A stretch of 6,227 nucleotides of DNA from an uncultured Bacilli bacterium (GCA_947625315.1 CANQOE010000082.1:1-6227), one strand, 5' to 3'. Shown: positions 1 through 6,169, counted from the first letter of the stretch. Made by a program: numbers and translations. Notes: generated by a model not told the origin, from the letters alone.

Positions 1-1350
1 AAGAATTGCTTGAGTCATACTATCACGACCTTTTATAGCAGATCCTCCGGCACTATCACCTTCGACTAGGAAGATTTCACTAATTGAAGCATCTTTACTT
101 TTACAATCGGCTAGTTTACCAAAGAAATTAGTAACATCTAAAGCTCCATTACGCCGAGTTGTTTCTCGGGCTTTTTTGGCCGCGATTCGAGCGCGAGAGG
201 CTGTCATACATTTTTCAATGATATTGCGAGCATCTTGAGGATTTTCCATTAAATAACGTTCTAATCCTTGACTAAAGATATCACTAGCAATTTTACGAAC
301 TTCACTATTACCTAATTTGGTTTTAGTTTGACCTTCAAATTGAGGGTCAGGATGTTTACAAGAAATAATCATTGCTAAACCTTCCCGAACATCATCGCCA
401 GTTAGAGCTTCATCTTTTTCTTTCAACATTTTATTATTACGAGCATAATTATTAATAATTCTAGTTAAAGCTGTTTTAACACCATCTTCGTGAGTTCCAC
501 CTTCATAGGTATTAATGTTATTAGTAAAAGAATAAATATTAGAAGTATAAGAATCATTATATTGCATAGCTACTTCAAGACTAATATTATCTTCCATACC
601 TTCAACATAAATGACATCTTCGTGTAATGGTTGTTTATTTTTATTTAACATAGTTACATATTCAATAATACCACCATTATAACAGAAAACATCTTTTTTA
701 TCAGGTACACGTTCATCTATTAAAGTAATTCTTAAACCTTTATTTAAGAAAGCTAATTCTCTTAAACGAGTAGCTAAGATATCATAATTAAATTCCGTAG
801 TTTCTTTAAAAATTGTAGGGTCGGCTTTAAAAGTAACGGTAGTTCCAGTACGCTCGGGACTACAAGTATCAATTACTTTCATAGGTTCACAAGGTTTACC
901 ACCATTTTCAAAACGTTCATAATGAACTTCACCATCACGATAAACGCGAACTTCTAGCCAAGAAGATAAAGCATTAACAACTGATGCACCTACACCGTGA
1001 AGACCGCCACTGACTTTGTAACCACCGCCTCCAAATTTACCTCCAGCATGTAGAATAGTAAATATGGTTTCAATAGTCGATAAACCAGTTTTTTCATTAA
1101 TTCCGGTAGGCATTCCCCGACCATCGTCTTTAACAGATACCGAGTTATCATTGTGAACAACAACTTCAATATCATCACAAAAACCGGCTAGAGCTTCATC
1201 AACAGCATTATCAACAATTTCCCATACTAAATGATGTAAGCCTTTTTCGGATGTTGTTCCAATATACATACCTGGTCTTTTTCTTACGGCTTCTAAGCCT
1301 TCAAGAACTTGAATATCACTATCAGTATAATTATTATTATTTTCCATCAT
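1..1350 (-). CDS. gyrB: DNA gyrase subunit B (3' end beyond window)
   Basis: ATPase subunit of type II topoisomerase; with GyrA it introduces negative supercoils ahead of the fork using ATP. The reading frame is open from the ATG at 1350 through base 1, giving 450 residues of a protein usually near 640, so the end of TOPRIM and the C-terminal part lie outside. Visible motifs: LEGLEAVRKRPGMYIG (16-31), GHKL residues E44 and N48 in WEIVDNAVDEA, DDGRGMP (75-81), the ATP lid and GGLHGVGASVVNALS (115-129), the transducer QTK loop (341-343), and the TOPRIM motif EGDSAGG starting at E430. It follows recF directly with a TAATG overlap and has no promoter of its own that I can see, so it is probably co-transcribed and translationally coupled. 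GyrB rather than ParE is favoured by the recF linkage. Oddity: the usual SLPGKLADC reads NFFGKLADC. A second ATG (1347) may be the true start. Confidence 0.97.
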   Translation of the reverse strand, partial: MMENNNNYTDSDIQVLEGLEAVRKRPGMYIGTTSEKGLHHLVWEIVDNAVDEALAGFCDDIEVVVHNDNSVSVKDDGRGMPTGINEKTGLSTIETIFTILHAGGKFGGGGYKVSGGLHGVGASVVNALSSWLEVRVYRDGEVHYERFENGGKPCEPMKVIDTCSPERTGTTVTFKADPTIFKETTEFNYDILATRLRELAFLNKGLRITLIDERVPDKKDVFCYNGGIIEYVTMLNKNKQPLHEDVIYVEGMEDNISLEVAMQYNDSYTSNIYSFTNNINTYEGGTHEDGVKTALTRIINNYARNNKMLKEKDEALTGDDVREGLAMIISCKHPDPQFEGQTKTKLGNSEVRKIASDIFSQGLERYLMENPQDARNIIEKCMTASRARIAAKKARETTRRNGALDVTNFFGKLADCKSKDASISEIFLVEGDSAGGSAIKGRDSMTQAIL

Positions 1351-2438
1351 TATTCCTCCAATACTTGATTATTTATGATATGAAAGATTTTACTTTTTTT
1401 AAGTAAATCTTCAGAAACATTTTTTATTTCCGTAGTTGTAATAAATGTTTGTAATTCTTCATCGATTAATTTAAGAATATTATTGATTTTTTCCGAATCT
1501 AATTCACTAAATAAATCATCTAAAATTAAAATAGGTTTCTTATGTAAGGTATTTTCAATATTCTTTATTTCCGCGAGTTTAAACGCTAAAATACTATTTT
1601 TTTGTTCGCCAACAGAAGAAAATTCTTTAACTATTTCTTTATCAATTAGAAATTCGATATCATCATGTTGAGGACCAAATAAAGTTTTACCAAAAGTTAT
1701 TTCCCGGGAAATATTTTTTGTATACAAATTTAAAAGTTGGTCCGAATTTTTATTTAAAAACTCACTTTTATACTTTATACTTAAAATACCTTTATGGGTA
1801 ATAGCTTGATAAATATCGGCAATATAGCTATTAATCGTCACAATAAAGTTCGAACGATATTCAACTATCTTTAAACCTAAAGATATTAATTGTTCCGTTA
1901 AAATAGTTAAATAAGCACTAGATGTTCCACTTTTTTTATTTAAAGCTTTTAAATAAGAATTTCGCTGTTTTAATAGATGATTATAATTATTTAAAGCAAT
2001 AATATAATCTTTATTAATACTGGAAAGTTCAATATTTAAAAACCTGCGGCGAGTCATAGGAGTATCTTTAATTATTTTTAAATCATCAGGATTAAAAAGG
2101 ACAATAAATAAACGCGCCGCATAATCACTAATTTTAGTTATTTTGGTATTATCTATTTTAATTCTTTTGCCAGTATCACTAATAATTATTTTATAATTAT
2201 TTAAAGTAGTATCTTCAATAATGCCTTCAACTTTAGCAATATTTTTACCTTTTTTAATAACGACATCATCAGTTCCTAAACGAAAAGTTTTAGTTAAAGC
2301 TAATAAATAAATAGCTTCGATTAAATTGGTTTTACCCATACCATTTTGACCATAGATAATATTGGTATTCGCTCCAAATTGAATATCTAAGGATTCATAA
2401 TTACGAAAATTTAATAACTTTAAACTATTGATTTTCAT
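1350..2438 (-). CDS. recF: DNA replication and repair protein RecF
   Basis: SMC/ABC-type ATPase that acts with RecO and RecR to load RecA at single-strand gaps and stalled forks. At 362 residues it matches the usual family length of about 360-370. Motifs in order: N-terminal LKLLNFRNYE (6-15), Walker A GQNGMGKT (30-37), FNPDDL (115-120), the RecF-typical PMTRRRFLN (127-135), LLKQRNSYL (155-163), GPQHDD (255-260, usually GPHRDD), ABC signature SVGEQKN (275-281, usually SQGQQR), Walker B ILILDDLF (303-310) and D-loop SELD (311-314). The start is supported by GAGG 7 nt upstream and by the conserved N-terminus. A promoter sits in the 144-bp gap upstream, so recF-gyrB can probably be transcribed separately from dnaA-dnaN. 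The signature retains the S-x-G-x-Q skeleton, so activity is expected. The identification is secure; the signature changes are noted as variation. Confidence 0.97.
   Translation of the reverse strand: MKINSLKLLNFRNYESLDIQFGANTNIIYGQNGMGKTNLIEAIYLLALTKTFRLGTDDVVIKKGKNIAKVEGIIEDTTLNNYKIIISDTGKRIKIDNTKITKISDYAARLFIVLFNPDDLKIIKDTPMTRRRFLNIELSSINKDYIIALNNYNHLLKQRNSYLKALNKKSGTSSAYLTILTEQLISLGLKIVEYRSNFIVTINSYIADIYQAITHKGILSIKYKSEFLNKNSDQLLNLYTKNISREITFGKTLFGPQHDDIEFLIDKEIVKEFSSVGEQKNSILAFKLAEIKNIENTLHKKPILILDDLFSELDSEKINNILKLIDEELQTFITTTEIKNVSEDLLKKSKIFHIINNQVLEE
1355..1359 (-). promoter_or_regulatory. gyrB ribosome binding site within the recF 3' end
   Basis: GGAGG on the minus strand lies inside the last codons of recF. 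It is 4 nt from the first gyrB ATG (1350-1348) and 7 nt from the second (1347-1345). The second has the more usual spacing, so initiation may occur there. The recF stop TAA (1352-1350) shares one base with the first ATG, an arrangement that fits translational coupling. Confidence 0.8.
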
Positions 2439-2505
2439 TTTTTGGCCTCTACTTTGCTGTAATTTTAAAATATATAGTGTTTCTGTACTCCTATACCTAG
2501 TTATA

Positions 2506-2534
2506 ATTATAGCATAAATAAGGTAGTTTTTAAA
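2506..2534 (-). promoter_or_regulatory. Probable sigma-A promoter for recF-gyrB
   Basis: On the minus strand a perfect TATAAT (2511-2506) is preceded by TG one base upstream (TGCTATAAT, an extended -10). At 17-bp spacing there is TTTAAA (2534-2529), matching 4 of 6 bases of TTGACA. Predicted transcription start is near 2499, giving a leader of about 60 nt before the recF ATG. It is the best promoter match in the window. Confidence 0.7.
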
Positions 2535-2568
2535 GCTTTTTTAAGATTTTTTTAGAAAATAAAGCTTT
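2532..2568. repeat. Repeated AAAGCTTT palindrome in the comK-recF spacer
   Basis: The 8-bp self-complementary word AAAGCTTT occurs at 2532-2539 and 2561-2568, separated by an A/T-rich 21 bp. The copies can pair with each other, and the first overlaps the proposed recF -35 box. On the transcribed (minus) strand no U-run follows, so a classical comK terminator is not supported. Function is unknown; in sequence this A/T-rich it may be chance. Confidence 0.35.
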
Positions 2569-2582
2569 TTTTTGAGAGTAAC

Positions 2583-3038
2583 TTAAGAGTTATGAACATG
2601 ATTATTTTTAGAAATAAGATTAGTTAAGCGCATAGCTTTAATTATTTGATTATCTAATTTAGAATAATTGAGATTAATTGTTAACTTTTGATTGTTTTTA
2701 AATTCCACAATTGTCTTATCTAAATATTGGTGATAGTTTAAAATATTAGCAAATACTAACCAAAGACATTCTTTATTGCGGGGCGAATGCGTAGGTAAAA
2801 TAACTATATTTTCATTAATTACTAAAGGTACTTTATATTTTGTTTTTAAAACTTTGACACATTTTCTTAAAGTATCCATATAAGTAGTATTATGAAAATA
2901 AAAATTCATTTTTAATATATTATTTAAACTATTTTGAATATAAAAACTATTTTCTTTTTCAATTACTTTAGTTTGGCGATTAAAAGGTATTAAAGCTAAA
3001 GTATTAGACGTAATTATATAATTCGCAGTTTTAACCAT
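2583..3038 (-). CDS. comK: ComK-family competence transcription factor
   Basis: In Bacillus, ComK binds paired AT-boxes in promoters of DNA-uptake and recombination genes and activates them, including its own. The 151 residues align by eye along most of B. subtilis ComK: NTLALIPF (12-19), VIEKENSFYI (25-34) against KIIEKDCVFYV, VPLVINENIVILPTHS (70-85) against PPIMVDPSNQIFLFPTLS, a C-x-W at 91-93, VEFKNNQKLTINLNYS (111-126) against VTFSNGKTMELPISYN, and NQIIKAMRL (130-138) against NQVYRTAWLR. The protein stops soon after, about 40 residues short of the 192-residue Bacillus protein, and lacks its FMLYP-type segment recognised by the MecA/ClpCP degradation system. No signal peptide or membrane segment is visible. 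The start is fixed by a strong AAGGGAGG 7 nt upstream. It stands between dnaN and recF, where Bacillus has yaaA; base composition resembles its neighbours. The family call is firm; a role in competence here is inferred. Confidence 0.85.
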   Translation of the reverse strand: MVKTANYIITSNTLALIPFNRQTKVIEKENSFYIQNSLNNILKMNFYFHNTTYMDTLRKCVKVLKTKYKVPLVINENIVILPTHSPRNKECLWLVFANILNYHQYLDKTIVEFKNNQKLTINLNYSKLDNQIIKAMRLTNLISKNNHVHNS

Positions 3039-3045
3039 TGAAAAA

Positions 3046-3053
3046 CCTCCCTT
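3046..3053 (-). promoter_or_regulatory. Strong ribosome binding site of comK
   Basis: AAGGGAGG on the minus strand lies 7 nt before the ATG at 3038. It is nearly a full match to the anti-Shine-Dalgarno sequence and stronger than the sites of dnaN and recF, which suggests efficient translation once the message is made. Confidence 0.8.
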
Positions 3054-3062
3054 CTTAAGTTA

Positions 3063-3095
3063 ATATTGTAACACATATGGAGGCTATATCTGTGT
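3063..3095 (-). promoter_or_regulatory. Probable comK promoter with an overlapping imperfect dyad
   Basis: Minus-strand TGTTACAAT (3073-3065) is an extended -10 box (TACAAT, 5 of 6) about 26 bp before the ATG. No acceptable -35 lies at 16-18 bp, so the promoter may depend on the extended -10 or an activator. Directly upstream is an imperfect dyad, ACACATAT (3071-3078) and ATATCTGTGT (3086-3095), which overlaps the TG element and could be an operator. No AAAA-N5-TTTT ComK box is present. The 13 bp at 3063-3075 nearly match those at 5784-5796 before dnaA. Confidence 0.5.
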
Positions 3096-3131
3096 CGAAT
3101 TATGGCGGAAAAGTCCAATAAAGGTGCCAAA

Positions 3132-4250
3132 TTAATAAGTTTTGATTGGTAATATCAATTGAATTAAAGATTCATCAGTTAAAGATTTAATAATTAAAGG
3201 TTTAATATCACTGTTAAGTAAGAGAATAATTTCGTCTTCTTTTAGAGTTTTTAGAGCCTCTAACATATATTTAGAAGAGAAAGAAATATCTAATTTTTCT
3301 TTGTTATTCGTTTCAATAGCAACTTTAGATTCCACTTTACCAATTTCAGAAGCAAAGGAATTAATAATCATTTTATCGTTATCGATTAACATTTTAACAA
3401 TGTTTTTATCTTTGCCTTGAGTTAATAAAGCCGCTCTATCAATGGCATCATTATATTCTTTTTTATTTACTTTAATAATATAAGCAAATTCTTCAGGGAT
3501 TAAATTAGAGGTATTAGGATAAGTTCCACTTAATAAATTAGTTTGAAAATGAATATTTTGATAGATAAATAAAACCTTATTACTAAAGATATGAAGTTCG
3601 ACATCTTTTTCTTCGGTTAGTATATGTTCTAATTCAATAATATTTTTACCCGGAATAACCAGTTCTACTTCACTTTCAATTTGTTGATTTAATTTAAGAT
3701 TTTTCTTAGCTAAACGATAAGAGTCTGTAGCCACGACTTCGAGTGTATCTTCTTTAAAATGAAATTTAACACCGGTAAGAATTGGACGAAGTTCTTGCGT
3801 AGATATGGCAAATACTGTTTGATTAATAATCGTCTTTAAAGTTTCACTATTAATAATTAAAGGATCTTTATTAAATTCTAATTTAACATCTGGATAATCA
3901 TTAATATCTAAACAATTTAAGTTATATTGGTTATCTTCAGCATAGATTTTAATTTTAACACCATCAATAACTTCAAAGTTAATATCTTCACCAGGCATTT
4001 TGCGAACAATGTCTAAAATATATTTACTTTGAATAATAATTCCACCAGTTTGGACTATTTGCTTAATTTTTTTTGATTCGATAAAAACTTTAATAGTAAG
4101 TTCAGTATCCGAAGCAGTTAGGTATAAACCTTCATTTTTTAATTCAAACTTTATTCCATTTAAAATGGGAATAACATTTTTAGTAGATATAGCTCTAATG
4201 ACATTACTTAGACTTTCTAAAATTAAATCTTTGGCAATGGTAAATTTCAT
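3132..4250 (-). CDS. dnaN: DNA polymerase III beta subunit (sliding clamp)
   Basis: Forms the ring-shaped dimer that encircles DNA and tethers the replicative polymerase and other clamp-binding proteins. At 372 residues it fits the usual 365-380. Three clamp folds are expected at about 1-120, 121-247 and 248-372. Recognisable segments are the N-terminal MKFTIAKDLILESLSNVIRA with PILNGI (28-33), ASDTEL (46-51), PILTGVKF (156-163), ATDSYRLA (174-181), GTYPNTSNLIP (242-252) and the C-terminal LILPIKTY, which forms part of the peptide-binding pocket. The start at 4250 matches the family N-terminus and has AAGGA 7 nt upstream; another ATG 7 bases earlier is out of frame. It is separated from dnaA by 148 bp holding DnaA-box-like sites and a candidate promoter, so it may have its own DnaA-sensitive transcription besides read-through from dnaA. 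No clear terminator follows it. Confidence 0.98.
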   Translation of the reverse strand: MKFTIAKDLILESLSNVIRAISTKNVIPILNGIKFELKNEGLYLTASDTELTIKVFIESKKIKQIVQTGGIIIQSKYILDIVRKMPGEDINFEVIDGVKIKIYAEDNQYNLNCLDINDYPDVKLEFNKDPLIINSETLKTIINQTVFAISTQELRPILTGVKFHFKEDTLEVVATDSYRLAKKNLKLNQQIESEVELVIPGKNIIELEHILTEEKDVELHIFSNKVLFIYQNIHFQTNLLSGTYPNTSNLIPEEFAYIIKVNKKEYNDAIDRAALLTQGKDKNIVKMLIDNDKMIINSFASEIGKVESKVAIETNNKEKLDISFSSKYMLEALKTLKEDEIILLLNSDIKPLIIKSLTDESLIQLILPIKTY

Positions 4251-4263
4251 ATTTCATTCCTTC

Positions 4264-4403
4264 TTTCTTTTTAATTATTATTTATTATATTAGAGTTGAT
4301 AATGTTGATAAGTTTATTTTTTCTTTTAAATAAAGAGCTTAAAGTGATTTTTAATTGTTAGTAAGGTCGTGTTTATTAACAATAATTTAATAAGTTATCT
4401 ACA
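4264..4403. other. oriC: Second DnaA-box group with candidate unwinding element (oriC, dnaA-dnaN side)
   Basis: The dnaA-dnaN spacer carries five 9-mers related to TTATCCACA: TTATCAACT (4302-4294, minus), TTATCAACA (4311-4303, minus) directly abutting it, TTACTAACA (4364-4356, minus), TTATTAACA (4373-4381, plus) and TTATCTACA (4395-4403, plus, overlapping the dnaA stop). Next to the abutting pair, 4269-4292 is A/T only with triplet-like ATT/TAT steps. In Bacillus the unwinding site lies in this spacer beside a DnaA-box pair and triplet repeats (DnaA-trio). By analogy this is the likely opening site; none of the boxes is a perfect consensus. Confidence 0.55.
4284..4311 (-). promoter_or_regulatory. 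Candidate dnaN promoter overlapping DnaA-box-like sites
   Basis: Minus-strand TATAAT (4289-4284) is preceded at 16-bp spacing by TTATCA (4311-4306), matching 4 of 6 bases of TTGACA. The -35 lies within the TTATCAACA box at 4303-4311, so DnaA binding could affect dnaN expression. Expected start is near 4277, about 27 nt before the ATG. The A+T richness makes a chance TATAAT likely, so confidence is modest. Confidence 0.4.
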
Positions 4404-5748
4404 ATGTAGTTTTAATTTGTTTAATATCATTAGCTAAGCTTTCATTAGTTTTTAATTCACTTTCTATTTTATCACAAGCAAATATGACAGTAGAATGGTC
4501 ACGACCACCAAATTCTAAGCCAATGCGTGGAAAAGTTTCATCAGTTTCTTGGCGACATAAATACATCGCTAATTGTCGCGGATGAGCAACTTTATTGCTG
4601 CGTTTTTTTCCTTTTAAATCATCAATTGTGATATGATAATAATCGGCGACAGCTTTTTGGATTTTAGTTATATTATTGTTAGAATAGATGTTTTTATTAA
4701 CAAAGTCTTTTAAAGCTTCACAAGTAAATTCTAAATCAATAGATTTGGGAACAATCATCGCAGTATAAGCCATAAGACGATTTATAGCTCCCTCTAAAAA
4801 ACGAACATCATTAGGACAAGCATTAGCAATATATTCGATACTTTCTTCTTTCATTAAGGAAGCAAGTGAAGTATTTTCGATTTTTTTCTTAATAATTCGA
4901 CATCTTAAATCGTAATCGGGAGGATAAATATCTACCGGAAGTCCCCACATAAATCGGGAACGCAGACGCTCTTCCAATATTTTTAAATCATCAGGGGAAC
5001 GGTCAGATGAAATAATTATTTGTTTATTAGATTGATGTAAGTAATTAAAAGTATTAAAGAATTCTTGTTGGGTTTTCTCGGCACCCACTAGATATTGAAT
5101 ATCATCGATAATTAAGACATCGACATTACGGTATTTATTTTTAAATTCATTGGCATATTCGACAGTGTTTTTATTGTTGTCAGGATTAGCAATATTGGTA
5201 TATTCGGTCATAAATTCATCACAAGTACAATAAAGAACTTTACGATCCGAGTTTTGAACAATGTAATTGCCTATCGCATGCATTAAATGGGTTTTACCAA
5301 GACCACTTTTACCATAGATAAATAAAGGATTATGAATGCGTCCTGGAGCTTCGGCGACAGCTAGCGCGGCTACTTTAGCTAAACGATTGGTTTCCCCAAC
5401 AACAAAGTTATCAAAATTAAGATTGGGTTGTAAATTAGTTTCATAATTATATTTTGGTTCATTTGTTTCTTCTACTTTAGGGGTAAGTTCACTGATTTCA
5501 CTTTCCAGAAGAAAATCAATATTATAATTAACTTTAGTTATATCAAAAAGAGTAGAATCAATTAAAGAGTAATAGTTGTCCCCAAGCATTTGTTTATGGA
5601 TAGACATGGGAACAATAAAAGTTATTTCATTAGAAGTTAGTTTATATATTTTTAATTCATTAAACCAAGTACTAAAAGAAGTAGGATTGGTTTCTTTTTT
5701 AATACGTTCTAAAAATTCTTTTAATAATTCTTCTTTTTGCAAAATCAT
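4399..5748 (-). CDS. dnaA: Chromosomal replication initiator DnaA
   Basis: AAA+ ATPase that binds DnaA boxes, oligomerises on the origin, melts it and recruits helicase. At 449 residues it is a normal length. Domain I spans about 1-82 (TSFSTWFNEL at 23-32). A short acidic linker (about 83-110) follows. Domain III has Walker A GKSGLGKT (146-153), Walker B VLIIDDIQYL (211-220), the sensor I region IIISSDRSPDDL (244-255), the box VII segment EERLRSRFMWGLP (259-271) and sensor II NDVRFLEGAINRL (313-325). Domain IV has HPRQLAMYLCR (389-399) and the DNA-binding signature GGRDHSTV (414-421). Walker A reads GKSGLGKT where many Bacilli have GGVGLGKT. The start is set by GGGGTGAT 5 nt upstream, and the ATG eight codon-shifted bases earlier is out of frame. 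DnaA-box-like sites flank the gene on both sides, so autoregulation is likely. The stop is TAG, inside a box-like 9-mer. Confidence 0.98.
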   Translation of the reverse strand: MILQKEELLKEFLERIKKETNPTSFSTWFNELKIYKLTSNEITFIVPMSIHKQMLGDNYYSLIDSTLFDITKVNYNIDFLLESEISELTPKVEETNEPKYNYETNLQPNLNFDNFVVGETNRLAKVAALAVAEAPGRIHNPLFIYGKSGLGKTHLMHAIGNYIVQNSDRKVLYCTCDEFMTEYTNIANPDNNKNTVEYANEFKNKYRNVDVLIIDDIQYLVGAEKTQQEFFNTFNYLHQSNKQIIISSDRSPDDLKILEERLRSRFMWGLPVDIYPPDYDLRCRIIKKKIENTSLASLMKEESIEYIANACPNDVRFLEGAINRLMAYTAMIVPKSIDLEFTCEALKDFVNKNIYSNNNITKIQKAVADYYHITIDDLKGKKRSNKVAHPRQLAMYLCRQETDETFPRIGLEFGGRDHSTVIFACDKIESELKTNESLANDIKQIKTTL

Positions 5749-5753
5749 TTACC

Positions 5754-5761
5754 ATCACCCC
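5754..5761 (-). promoter_or_regulatory. Ribosome binding site of dnaA (GGGGTGAT)
   Basis: Minus-strand GGGGTGAT pairs with the GGTGAT part of the anti-Shine-Dalgarno region rather than the GGAGG core used by the other genes here. It is 5 nt from the ATG at 5748 and supports that start. Confidence 0.65.
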
Positions 5762-5783
5762 GCAGTCTTGTAGATTTACAAAT

Positions 5784-5796
5784 ATATTGTAACGCA
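5784..5796 (-). promoter_or_regulatory. Candidate dnaA promoter element
   Basis: Minus-strand TACAAT (5791-5786) stands about 37 bp before the ATG; no good -35 is found at 16-18 bp, where the sequence is pyrimidine-rich. The 13 bp here match those at the comK promoter in 12 positions. An alternative is an extended -10, TGATAAAAT (5840-5832), which overlaps the DnaA box at 5835-5843 and also lacks a -35. I cannot decide between them. Confidence 0.4.
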
Positions 5797-6035
5797 AAAA
5801 AAAGGAGAAGAAAAGTACTAAATCAAAAAAAATTTTATCAACATAGTTATTAACAATCGGAAATTTAGACAAATAAAGAGATAAATATACTTATTAACAT
5901 TACTAACAAAATGCATAAGAATATTGTTGACAATTAACAATTAAAATTAAGAACTTAAAAGTTAATATTGTTGATAACTTAGGGTATGTTAGCCTTAATG
6001 TTAGGTAAATAAAGGGTTTAGGATACACACGAAAA

Positions 6036-6044
6036 TGTGGATAA
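6036..6044 (-). other. Consensus DnaA box TTATCCACA
   Basis: The only exact match to the classical TTATCCACA box in the origin; it lies on the minus strand in the middle of the cluster. It anchors the identification of the surrounding weaker 9-mers as DnaA sites. Confidence 0.85.
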
Positions 6045-6169
6045 GTATGTTAGTTATTAACAATTTAGGTGTTTATAACGATATTCCTGGTTAAGTTTTA
6101 TTGTTAATAATTGTGAATAACTTGGTTTTAAAAAAATAAATGTTAATAAGTCGTTGATTCAATCTAAAA

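Noticed and set aside
990..1178. 62-residue minus-strand ORF
   Set aside because: Lies in another frame within gyrB, whose own frame is open and matches the family throughout this stretch.
1483..1671. 62-residue plus-strand ORF
   Set aside because: Antisense shadow of recF covering its signature and Walker B coding region; no ribosome binding site or recognisable protein pattern.
2556..2568. ComK-type K-box (AAAA-N5-TTTT) upstream of recF
   Set aside because: AAAA-TAAAG-CTTT misses one base, has no paired second box, and such near-matches are expected by chance in A/T-rich DNA.
2532..2575. Rho-independent terminator after comK from the paired AAAGCTTT words
   Set aside because: The stem is A/U-rich with a 21-nt loop, and the T-run follows it only on the plus strand, where no gene is present.
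3102..3152. 16-codon plus-strand ORF starting ATGGCGGAA
   Set aside because: Runs into the antisense of the dnaN end, has no ribosome binding site at a usable distance, and resembles no known peptide.
4693..4701. TTATTAACA inside dnaA as a DnaA box
   Set aside because: It falls within codons for ordinary residues (VNKN) and is isolated from the clusters; likely chance given base composition.
5576..5773. 65-residue plus-strand ORF
   Set aside because: Antisense to the dnaA N-terminal coding region and its leader; no family resemblance.
5953..5964. AACTTAAAAGTT inverted repeat and ATTGTT/AACAAT pair (5923-5941) as structured RNA
   Set aside because: Short A/T-only stems in origin DNA with no sign of a transcript; better seen as part of the easily melted origin sequence.
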